Assembly (NCBI RefSeq): GCF_019355555.1
Contig: NZ_CP072141.1
Span: 3,094,001-3,158,000, forward strand
From: Rhizobium sp. L51/94
Lineage (GTDB): Bacteria > Pseudomonadota > Alphaproteobacteria > Rhizobiales > Rhizobiaceae
DNA: 64,000 nucleotides
Reading direction: 5' to 3'
Below are positions 25,129-32,582 of the stretch, piece after piece. The notes beneath the pieces were generated by a model. It ran no database searches and was not told the origin of the DNA. It saw only the letters and a list, made by a program, of their open reading frames with translations. The position numbers and the translations under genes are program-made. Every line of letters begins with the position of its first letter. The stretch's first letter is position 1.

Positions 25129-26777
25129 AACGCACAGGCGGCCAGCTCATCGTCGAGGCTTTGAAAGCCAATGGCGTCAAGCGCATCTCCTGCGTTCCCG
25201 GCGAAAGCTTCCTGGCCGTGCTCGACGCGCTGCATGACAGCGACATCGACGTTCTCGTCTGCCGCCAGGAAGGCGGTGCTGCGATGATGGCCGATGCCTG
25301 GGGCCGGCTGACCGGCGAACCCGGCATTTGCATGGTGACACGCGGCCCGGGCGCTACGAATGCTTCTGCCGGCCTCCATATCGCCCGCCAGGACTCCATC
25401 CCGATGATCCTCTTCATCGGCCAGGTGCAGCGCGATGCCCGCGAACGCGAGGCATTTCAGGAAGTCGAATATCGCCGCGCCTTCACCGAGTTCGCCAAGT
25501 GGGTCGGCGAGATCGACGATGCCACCCGCATTCCGGAGTTCGTCACCCGCGCCTTTGCCGTCGCCACATCCGGACGCCCCGGCCCCGTCGTGTTGAGCCT
25601 GCCCGAAGACATGCTGCGCGACCTCGTCGAGGCGCCTGAGGCAAAGCCCTACATGCCGGTGGCAAGCCATCCCGGTAAAAGCCAGATCGACGAACTCCAG
25701 CACCGGCTGATGGCTGCGGAGCGGCCGATGGTCATCGTCGGCGGCACGCGCTGGAACGACGAAGCGGTGGCATCGCTCCGCACGTTCGCCGAACGCTTCC
25801 AGCTGCCGGTCGGCTGCTCGTTCCGCCGGCAGATGCTGTTCGACAATCTGCATCCCTCCTATGCCGGCGACGTCGGCATAGGCATCAACCCGGCGCTCGG
25901 CAAGGAGATCAGGGAGGCCGACCTCCTCATCCTCATCGGCGGCCGCTTTTCCGAAATGCCGTCCTCCGGCTATACGCTGATGGACATCCCCTACCCGGCG
26001 CAGGCGCTGGTGCACATCCATCCCGATCCGTCGGAACTCGGGCGCGTCTACCGGCCGGATCTCGCCATCTGCGCCAGCCCTGCCGATTTCGTCTCCGCTC
26101 TGGCGGATCTTCCTGCGCCGGCAACGCCCATCTGGGCAGAGCGCACCGCCCGGATGCATGCCGCCTACCGCACATGGTCCAAAACCCCTGAAACCAGCCC
26201 AGGCGATGTCCACATGGGCCGGATCATGGACTGGATCGAGGCGAACACGGCAGCCGATACCATTTTCACCAATGGCGCCGGCAACTATGCGACGTGGCTG
26301 CACCGCTTCCATCGCTTCCGCCAGTTCAACACCCAGGCAGCCCCCGCCTCTGGCTCGATGGGCTACGGCCTGCCGGCGGCGGTGGCTGCGAAGGCATTGT
26401 TTCCAGAGCGTGAAGTCATCTGCTTTGCAGGCGACGGCTGCTTCATGATGCACGGACAGGAATTTGCGACGGCGGTGCAATACGGCCTGCCGATCATCAC
26501 GCTGGTAATCAACAACGGCATGTACGGCACGATCCGCATGCACCAGGAACGCGACTATCCCGGCCGTGTCAGCGGCACGAAGCTCACCAACCCCGACTTC
26601 GCGGCCTTCGCCCGGGCCTATGGCGGCCATGGCGAGACGGTGAAGACAACCGCCGAGTTTGCACCCGCCATCGTGCGCGCACGGGCAAGCGGCAAGCCCG
26701 CGATCATCGAGATCGTACTCGACCCGCAGGCAATCACGCCAACGCGGACGCTCAACGAGATTGCCGGCCTGAAGTAG
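25125..26777 (+). CDS. Thiamine-diphosphate-dependent enzyme, acetolactate-synthase-like
   Basis: The 550-aa protein has the three-domain ThDP decarboxylase/synthase layout. The catalytic Glu49 lies in VCRQEGGAAMMADAWGR, GPGATNASAGLH follows, a central domain spans about 185-325, and the ThDP/Mg motif is GDG (436-438) running to NN (463-464). A biosynthetic acetolactate synthase would sit with a regulatory subunit gene; none is here. The tight overlap with a CoA transferase suggests decarboxylation or carboligation of an acyl-CoA or 2-oxo acid in a catabolic path. The product cannot be fixed. It is convergent with the PBP gene. Confidence 0.85.
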   Translation: MKRTGGQLIVEALKANGVKRISCVPGESFLAVLDALHDSDIDVLVCRQEGGAAMMADAWGRLTGEPGICMVTRGPGATNASAGLHIARQDSIPMILFIGQVQRDAREREAFQEVEYRRAFTEFAKWVGEIDDATRIPEFVTRAFAVATSGRPGPVVLSLPEDMLRDLVEAPEAKPYMPVASHPGKSQIDELQHRLMAAERPMVIVGGTRWNDEAVASLRTFAERFQLPVGCSFRRQMLFDNLHPSYAGDVGIGINPALGKEIREADLLILIGGRFSEMPSSGYTLMDIPYPAQALVHIHPDPSELGRVYRPDLAICASPADFVSALADLPAPATPIWAERTARMHAAYRTWSKTPETSPGDVHMGRIMDWIEANTAADTIFTNGAGNYATWLHRFHRFRQFNTQAAPASGSMGYGLPAAVAAKALFPEREVICFAGDGCFMMHGQEFATAVQYGLPIITLVINNGMYGTIRMHQERDYPGRVSGTKLTNPDFAAFARAYGGHGETVKTTAEFAPAIVRARASGKPAIIEIVLDPQAITPTRTLNEIAGLK

Positions 26778-26783
26778 CTGCAG

Positions 26784-26805
26784 GGCGGCCTGCCATCAGG
26801 CCGCC
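26784..26805. terminator. Hairpin between convergent genes
   Basis: GGCGGCCTG (26784-26792) pairs with CAGGCCGCC (26797-26805) around a 4-base loop, between the ThDP-enzyme and PBP stops. No clear T-run, so it may be a weak bidirectional terminator. Confidence 0.5.
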
Positions 26806-26824
26806 TCGTCGGAACAGGTGTAGA

Positions 26825-28549
26825 TCAGTAGGATGCCAGTACGGCGCTGCCAAAGTTCGGTTGCACACCCAAAAGCGGTGCAGCTCTGGTGATAATATCG
26901 CGAACCATCGGCGCGGCATTGTTGGTGGCGAAGGTCAGCCCCTTTTCACCCGTGCGCGGCTCGTCGCAGAAGCTGAAAACCACGTATCGCGGATTGTCGA
27001 TCGGGAATGCCCCCAGAAAGTCGTTGAAGCTGAGCACATGCGAGTACTTGCCGTTGATGACCTTGTTAGCGGTACCTGTCTTTCCGCCGACATGGTAGCC
27101 CGGCACGTCGGCGCTCTTGCCCGAACCCTGCTCGCCATTGAGCTTGAAAAGCGCCCGCAGCGTGTCGCTGGTGCTTGGCTTAACGACAACCTTGGCAATT
27201 GCGTCCGCCTCCGCCTGCGTGCGCGGCAAGAAAGTCGGCTCGATCAGCCGACCGCCATCCATCAAGGCAGCGCCGGCAACGGCCGTCTGTAGCGGCGTCG
27301 TAGCCACGCCATGACCGAACGCGACGGTAATGGAGTTGATCTTCTTCCAGACTTTCGGCTGACTTGGCATCTTCACTTCAGGAAGCTCGGTCTGCATCTT
27401 CGACAACAGTCCTAGTCGTGCAAGATACGCCCTCTGTGCGTCCATTCCGACAATTTCGATCATGCGTGCAGTGCCGATATTCGAAGAATACCGAAAAATC
27501 TCGGGAACCGTAAGCCAGCGACGGGGCACGTCGCGGTCGTCGTGGATCGTGAAGCCGGCGACATGCAGAGACTGGGAGGCATCGAATGTATCGGTCAGCT
27601 TGACGCTGCCAGTGTCCATCGCCATGGCCATCGAGAAGGTCTTGAAGGTCGACCCCATTTCGTTGGTACCGTTCGTCATCCGATTGAGCCAACCATCGGC
27701 CCCATTTGCATTCGGCGCGTTCGGGTCGAAGTCCGGTGCAGACGCCATGGCCAGCACTTCGCCCGTTTTGATGTCGAGAATGACCGCGCCGGCTGATTTG
27801 CTCTGGTACTTCGTCAATGCATCCACGACGACATCGTGAACGATATTCTGAACTCGGATGTCGATCGACAGCTTCACCGGTTCAAGCGGTTCGCTGCTGG
27901 CAAGACCCGCCGACGTCAGGTCGGAAAGGCCCTGGTTGTCGAGATATTTCTCCATGCCGGCAACGCCATGATTGTCGATATCGACATAGCCAAGCACATG
28001 CGCAGCGGTGCTGCCGCCCGGATAGAAGCGGCGGACTTCCGGGCGGAAGCCGATGGCGGGAAGTCCGAGGGCGAGGATTTCGCCCTGCTGCTTCGGTGTC
28101 AGCTGACGCTCCAGCCAGACGAAATGAGATCGCTTGTCTGACAGCTTGCGATAGGTTGATTTCCTGTCGAGATTGGGAAATATCTTCGTCAGCTTTTCGA
28201 TGGTGTCATCGACGTCGACCATCTTGATCGGCTCGGCATACATCGAGAAAGTCCGGATGTCGGTTGCCAGCAGCGCGCCGTTGCGATCCTCGATATCGGG
28301 ACGCGAGGCCATGGCCGGACCTGCGGGAATGTTCGTCGTGTCGGCCTGCGGCTGCATGCCGAGGAAGATCAGCTTCCCGAACACCACGCAGTAGACGACG
28401 CAGAGAGTACCCGCCAAAATGCCGAGCCGCGACTTGCTCTGCCGTGATTTGCGGACATTGCCCTTCTTGGAACCCTTGCCGCGGGGGGCGCCAAGACTAA
28501 GCCTTATCAGGCGATCGCTGCGAAGCGTAAGGGCGTGGATAAGAGACAT
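26825..28549 (-). CDS. Class B penicillin-binding protein, FtsI/PBP3-like transpeptidase
   Basis: The 574-aa bitopic protein has a basic cytoplasmic tail (about 1-40), one membrane span (GILAGTLCVVYCVVFGKLIFLG, about 43-64), a pedestal domain (RPDIEDRNGALLATD; RFYPGGSTAAHVLGYV) and a transpeptidase domain with intact motifs: SxxK as Ser300-Thr-Phe-Lys303, SxN as SSN 355-357, KTG at 490-492. It cross-links septal peptidoglycan if it behaves as FtsI. The division cluster with its own ftsI should lie left of mraZ, so this is probably a second copy (inference). It is monocistronic here. Confidence 0.88.
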   Translation of the reverse strand: MSLIHALTLRSDRLIRLSLGAPRGKGSKKGNVRKSRQSKSRLGILAGTLCVVYCVVFGKLIFLGMQPQADTTNIPAGPAMASRPDIEDRNGALLATDIRTFSMYAEPIKMVDVDDTIEKLTKIFPNLDRKSTYRKLSDKRSHFVWLERQLTPKQQGEILALGLPAIGFRPEVRRFYPGGSTAAHVLGYVDIDNHGVAGMEKYLDNQGLSDLTSAGLASSEPLEPVKLSIDIRVQNIVHDVVVDALTKYQSKSAGAVILDIKTGEVLAMASAPDFDPNAPNANGADGWLNRMTNGTNEMGSTFKTFSMAMAMDTGSVKLTDTFDASQSLHVAGFTIHDDRDVPRRWLTVPEIFRYSSNIGTARMIEIVGMDAQRAYLARLGLLSKMQTELPEVKMPSQPKVWKKINSITVAFGHGVATTPLQTAVAGAALMDGGRLIEPTFLPRTQAEADAIAKVVVKPSTSDTLRALFKLNGEQGSGKSADVPGYHVGGKTGTANKVINGKYSHVLSFNDFLGAFPIDNPRYVVFSFCDEPRTGEKGLTFATNNAAPMVRDIITRAAPLLGVQPNFGSAVLASY

Positions 28550-28691
28550 CGTCCAACTTTTTAACAGGCACGGATGCGGTTGAAGACGGCAACCTTATAA
28601 TCAGATTAACTTAGCGTTAAGGATATTAAGAAACCGTAAAGCCGGAGGCACCGCTGCGCTCACGGTTCCGTTACGACCGCCTATCCACAAA

Positions 28692-28727
28692 AAAGCCGGC
28701 GAGGATAAGGCACCCGCCGGCTTTCTT
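28692..28727 (-). terminator. Terminator after the RidA gene
   Basis: AAAGCCGGCG (28692-28701) pairs with CGCCGGCTTT (28715-28724). The flanking A- and T-runs make it work on either strand; on the minus strand it ends the RidA transcript just upstream of the PBP gene. Confidence 0.75.
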
Positions 28728-28743
28728 TGTACAATACCAATGA

Positions 28744-29088
28744 TCAGCCGATTGCGGCTGTGACCGTGAACTCGACCTTGTATTTCGGCGCGGCAAGCTT
28801 TGCCTCGCTGGTGGCGCGGGCCGGCGTGTTGGCCGGATCGACCCAGGCCTCCCAGGCAGCGTTCATCTCGGCGAAATACGACATGTCCGACAGATAAATC
28901 AGCGTCTGCAGGATCTTGGACTTGTCGGTGCCGGCAGCCGCCAGCAGGCGGTCGACTTCGGCCAGCGCGTATTTGCACTGTTCGGTAACGGTTTCGCCCT
29001 CGCCGACCTGGCCAGCGAGATATACGGTGTTACCGTGGACGACTGCGCCGCTCATGCGGGCGCCGGGGTCGATGCGCTTGATGCTCAT
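28744..29088 (-). CDS. RidA-family enamine/imine deaminase-like protein
   Basis: The 114-aa protein has the YjgF/YER057c fold: NTVYLAGQVGEGETVTEQ and NTPARATSEAKLAAPKYKVEFTVTAAI. The Arg of PARAT corresponds to the substrate-binding Arg of active RidA proteins; the following motif differs from canonical RidA (VEIEA), so it is one of the other Rid subfamilies. Rid proteins hydrolyse reactive enamine/imine intermediates. The ATG at 29088 follows CAGGAG. It is the last gene of a probable three-gene leftward unit with the small phosphatase/rhodanese-like gene and the DUF4432 gene. Confidence 0.87.
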   Translation of the reverse strand: MSIKRIDPGARMSGAVVHGNTVYLAGQVGEGETVTEQCKYALAEVDRLLAAAGTDKSKILQTLIYLSDMSYFAEMNAAWEAWVDPANTPARATSEAKLAAPKYKVEFTVTAAIG

Positions 29089-29170
29089 GTGGTTCTCCTG
29101 ATGGTGGTCGAATTCTATGGTCGTGATGCCGCAGGGCGCGGCACCGGCAGGCATGTCCGCAGGGTGCGGA

Positions 29171-29509
29171 TTACATGCGCATATGCTTGGTCTTTTCGTA
29201 GATCGCCGTCGAGCGCGCGCCGGAGCGGCAGTAGCCGAGCATCGGGCGCGGAAACTCGTCCAGCGCATCCATCATGCTGCTGACCGCCTCCTCGGTGACG
29301 CCCATCGGGCCGACCGGCACATGCGCGACGATGAAGCCGAGTTCCTCGGCGCGCGTCGCGATATCGTCGAACAACGGCTGATCCGGGCTTTCATGGTCGG
29401 GACGATGGCAGACGATCGACTCGAAGCCCATCGCCTTGATCTCGTCGAGATCGTCGACCGATATCTGACCTGTGACCGAGTATTGGTCGTCGATCTTGCG
29501 GATATCCAT
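29171..29509 (-). CDS. Small rhodanese/phosphatase-like protein (Blh/TIGR01244 type)
   Basis: The 112-aa protein matches the DUF442/TIGR01244 group: MDIRKIDDQYSVTGQISVDD, then GFESIVCHRPDHE and the active loop YCRSGARS (Cys at about 93, CxxxxR). Relatives are annotated as beta-lactamase-hydrolase-like or sulfur transferase; the loop length fits rhodanese/cysteine phosphatases. In Blh proteins this domain is fused to a persulfide dioxygenase-type metallo-hydrolase; here it stands alone. Function is uncertain. The ATG at 29509 lies just after an AGGAGG-like stretch. Confidence 0.8.
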   Translation of the reverse strand: MDIRKIDDQYSVTGQISVDDLDEIKAMGFESIVCHRPDHESPDQPLFDDIATRAEELGFIVAHVPVGPMGVTEEAVSSMMDALDEFPRPMLGYCRSGARSTAIYEKTKHMRM

Positions 29510-29600
29510 AGCACATTCCTCCTTGAGACCGGTCTTTGGGATCGGCTTTCTCTGAAACGGTAACGCTGATCTACGACGCGAGGCCGCGAGCGTCAACCGC

Positions 29601-30449
29601 TCAGCCGGCCTCGACAAAAGCAAAGCTGAGGCCGAAATTCCGCCCCTCGCTCGGCTGCAGAATATTGAACTCGCCGGCCTCTTCGAGCTCTGCGCGTGGC
29701 AGCCACCGGTGCGACACCGGTTCGATCCCGAGCACATCGGCGGGTGCCTTCTGATTGCGCCAGACCTGTAAAAACGGCAGTGTCCCGGCTGCAATCCGCA
29801 CCCGCAGCGTCTTGCCGCCAATCGCCGCAATCGGCCCGAGGGACACCTCGGAAAACGCGCCGTCCGTTGCCGGCGCCGGCACGCAGAATATGCCGCCGAG
29901 TTCCTCTCCGAAAGCCCAGGGGAAACCACCGCCTTCCAGCATTTGCCCGGTCAGGCGCACCGCGTCGTCGAACCATTTTCCACCGATGTTCATGTGATAC
30001 ATCAGGAACACAGGCATCGGCTCGCTGCCGGTGTTGATCACCCAGTCATCGAGGAAAACCTCGCCCGTCGCCCCGTCGATCCTCCACAAGCGCTCAAGCC
30101 GCGCTGTGCCTCCTTCGGCCGTCACCACGTCGACATCGGCCCGGCATTCCGCATCGCCCTTGTCGAAGCGGGTCCAGAGCACCCGGGCAGGCGTTGCCGA
30201 AAAGGACCCGTGCAGCGGATAGGTCCGGCCGGCATGGGGGCCGTGCATGGGCTCGCGATGGCGGATATGGTCCGGACCGCAGGTGAACAGAAAACCCTCG
30301 ACCGAATGGGATATGCGCGCATCGCCATCGTCCGGAACGGCCTTGCCGGGCGCAAGGTCGATGCCATCTACGACACAGGCGCCGATATCCATCACCGACG
30401 CTTCGTCCAGGCTCAGCTTCGGCCCGTTAGTAGCTGAAAATTCGATCAT
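29601..30449 (-). CDS. DUF4432 / aldose-epimerase-like protein
   Basis: The 282-aa protein has galactose-mutarotase-like blocks: RTYPLHGSFSATPARV (the HG pair of the family), LDDWVINTGSEPMPVFLMYHMNIGG (a conserved His/Asn strand) and LPFLQVWRNQ. DUF4432 proteins belong to the aldose-1-epimerase superfamily and often accompany sugar operons, but no sugar genes are adjacent here. The ATG at 30449 has GGGAGGG upstream; the longer frame to 30554 is not needed. It is likely first in a unit with the two small genes downstream. Confidence 0.8.
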   Translation of the reverse strand: MIEFSATNGPKLSLDEASVMDIGACVVDGIDLAPGKAVPDDGDARISHSVEGFLFTCGPDHIRHREPMHGPHAGRTYPLHGSFSATPARVLWTRFDKGDAECRADVDVVTAEGGTARLERLWRIDGATGEVFLDDWVINTGSEPMPVFLMYHMNIGGKWFDDAVRLTGQMLEGGGFPWAFGEELGGIFCVPAPATDGAFSEVSLGPIAAIGGKTLRVRIAAGTLPFLQVWRNQKAPADVLGIEPVSHRWLPRAELEEAGEFNILQPSEGRNFGLSFAFVEAG

Positions 30450-30698
30450 CCGCAGTACCCTCCCTTGCGCCGGCGCTGCCTGCCCGCCACCGCGCGTTAT
30501 AACACTGTTAACCATACCGAACGTGGCCTGCATCACGAAATCAGGAGCCGGCAACCAATCCCGCAGCGCGGCGTTACGTCGATAACCACAACGTGACGAA
30601 TTTTTATCTTTTATTCAGCATGCTGCCGAAATATTCCACACTCGTGTCAAGATTGAAGTGTGTGTGGCAACCGACGACCGATCGAGGACAGACCTAAC

Positions 30699-32120
30699 GT
30701 GAACCGATTCTTCCAGACAGGCTTATCGCTGGCCGCCGTGCTTGCTGCTTCCGTCGCGACGCTCTCGCCCGTCGAGGCGCAGCAATACTACGGAGGCCAG
30801 AACAGTGACACGGTGCTGGTCGCACCCGATGGACGCATCCTTGAGCAGATCCCGGAACAGGGCGACGTCGTGATGACGCGCGACCGCCGCGGCAACCGCG
30901 TCCTCGTCGACCGCTACGGCACCGTCATCGCAACCGAAATGCGCGCCAGCACCTATTACCCCAAGGCTCCGAGCCGCGATGGATATGGCGGCAGCGACAC
31001 GAACCGTTATGGCGATACCGAACTCAGCAGCAACCGCGGCTACGGCAACGATTACGGCAACGGCCAGCCAGACGATTTCTACGGCCAGCGGGAACCCGGC
31101 GCCGTCACCGGCGGCATTCCGGGCAGCGGCTCCATAGAACGGATACCTTTGGACAACCAGGGCATTCCGGATGCCCAGGGCAATGGCGGCGGAAATGGCG
31201 ACTACGCGTCGCTCAACCCCGATGACGCCCCCGCAAGACCGAGAACGGCAGAGCCCGTCATCACCCTCAAAAACAAGTCGAAGATGGAGATCACCGCGCT
31301 TGAGGTGTTCCTCGATCGCAAGGGCATTTCACCCGGTGCCATCGACGGCCGGATCGGCGGCAACGTCACCAAGGCTATCTACGCCTACCAGCAAATGACC
31401 GGCCAGCAACTCGACCCGAACAACACCGACGCGATCCTCGAGGACCTTCGCAACTCCGGCGGCATGCCGATCGTCAACTACACGATCACGCCGGCAGACG
31501 CAGCCGGACCTTACGTCGCCGAAATTCCGGAAGACTATGCCAAGAAGGCAAGCCTGACGTCGCTCGGATACACCTCCACGACCGAAATGCTCGCCGAGCG
31601 CTTCCATATGGATGAGGGTTATCTGAAAGAGATCAACCCGGGTGTGGATTTCACCGTGCCGGGTTCAACGGTTAAGGTCGTCAACATCGGCCCGCCGAAG
31701 ACCGGCGAAGTCGCCCGCATCGTCGCCGACAAGGCGCGCAAGCAGGTGTTCGCCTATGACGCCAGCGGCGCACTGATATCCGCCTATCCGGCATCGATCG
31801 GCTCGACCGACACCCCCTCGCCTTCGGGGACGGTCACCGTCGAGCGCGTCGCCTTCAATCCGGGCTACACCTACAATCCGAAGATCAATTTCAAGCAGGG
31901 CGCCAACGACAAGGTGCTGGACATTCCTCCAGGCCCCAACGGTCCGGTCGGTACTGTCTGGATGGCCCTATCGAAGCCGACATATGGTATCCATGGAACG
32001 CCAGAGCCTTCCAAGATCGGCAAGTCGCAGAGCCACGGCTGCGTGCGTCTGACGAACTGGGACGCAACGGAACTGGCAAAGATGGTCAAGCCCGGCACCG
32101 TCGTCGAATTCGTCGACTAG
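30699..32120 (+). CDS. L,D-transpeptidase (YkuD) with peptidoglycan-binding domain
   Basis: The 473-aa protein opens with GTG at 30699 and a signal peptide (MNRFFQTGLSLAAVLAASVA, cleavage near VEA-QQ). A Gly/Asn/Tyr-rich linker spans about 85-175, a PG_binding_1-like domain about 195-240 (ALEVFLDRKGISPGAIDGRIGG), and a LysM-like stretch about 275-330. The YkuD catalytic domain is C-terminal, with HGTPEPSKIGKSQSHGCVRL: His446, Cys448 and Arg450. These enzymes make 3-3 cross-links or attach proteins to peptidoglycan; rhizobial polar growth relies heavily on them. Confidence 0.9.
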   Translation: MNRFFQTGLSLAAVLAASVATLSPVEAQQYYGGQNSDTVLVAPDGRILEQIPEQGDVVMTRDRRGNRVLVDRYGTVIATEMRASTYYPKAPSRDGYGGSDTNRYGDTELSSNRGYGNDYGNGQPDDFYGQREPGAVTGGIPGSGSIERIPLDNQGIPDAQGNGGGNGDYASLNPDDAPARPRTAEPVITLKNKSKMEITALEVFLDRKGISPGAIDGRIGGNVTKAIYAYQQMTGQQLDPNNTDAILEDLRNSGGMPIVNYTITPADAAGPYVAEIPEDYAKKASLTSLGYTSTTEMLAERFHMDEGYLKEINPGVDFTVPGSTVKVVNIGPPKTGEVARIVADKARKQVFAYDASGALISAYPASIGSTDTPSPSGTVTVERVAFNPGYTYNPKINFKQGANDKVLDIPPGPNGPVGTVWMALSKPTYGIHGTPEPSKIGKSQSHGCVRLTNWDATELAKMVKPGTVVEFVD

Positions 32121-32138
32121 AAAAAATCAGACACGATA

Positions 32139-32173
32139 AAAAGCTGCCGGACATCCCTCCGGCAGCTTTGTTA
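32139..32173 (+). terminator. Terminator after the L,D-transpeptidase gene
   Basis: AAGCTGCCGG (32141-32150) pairs with CCGGCAGCTT (32159-32168), followed by TGTTATTT. Confidence 0.8.
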
Positions 32174-32582
32174 TTTCAAGAGCTCTGGTTTCAGGAGTAA
32201 GCACTGCCTTCCTCGCATATTGACCAAGCGCGATAGGCAGTTCCGAAATGAAAGTTTGATGGCGGCATTGCGCCAAGAGCTGCCATACTCAATTCAACTT
32301 TTGAAAGTCGGAAAAGGGGCAGGGAGGGGACTGGCGGCTTTGAACCAATTGAGGGCAATAGCAGACATCAATCGGCATTCGGCATTGCGGTGAACGGGGC
32401 ATCGTTCGGGGTGTGTCCCGGAGTCAAACATAAAAGGGAAAATCAGCACACCGCCGGCATTGGGCCTGCGTTTTGTTGAAAACTACGAGTTTCGACACCC
32501 CATCGATTGTATGTTACGTGTGCTAGTATAGGTTGCGGGCTGCTGCCATTGTCGCAAAACACCTCTAAGTAAAGCTTTGATT
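32174..32582. other. Non-coding left flank of the ATPase island
   Basis: About 400 bp with no credible gene on either strand and a visibly lower GC and different word use than the core flanks. TAGTAT near 32524-32529 with an upstream TTGTAT could be a promoter for the ATPase gene. It probably marks the junction of acquired DNA. Confidence 0.4.

Noticed and set aside
25074..26630. 518-codon minus frame opposite the ThDP enzyme
   Set aside because: Antisense shadow of a protein with intact ThDP motifs.
25125..26777. Naming the ThDP enzyme oxalyl-CoA decarboxylase
   Set aside because: The CoA-transferase partner invites it, but the N-terminal and central segments look acetolactate-synthase-like; substrate left open.
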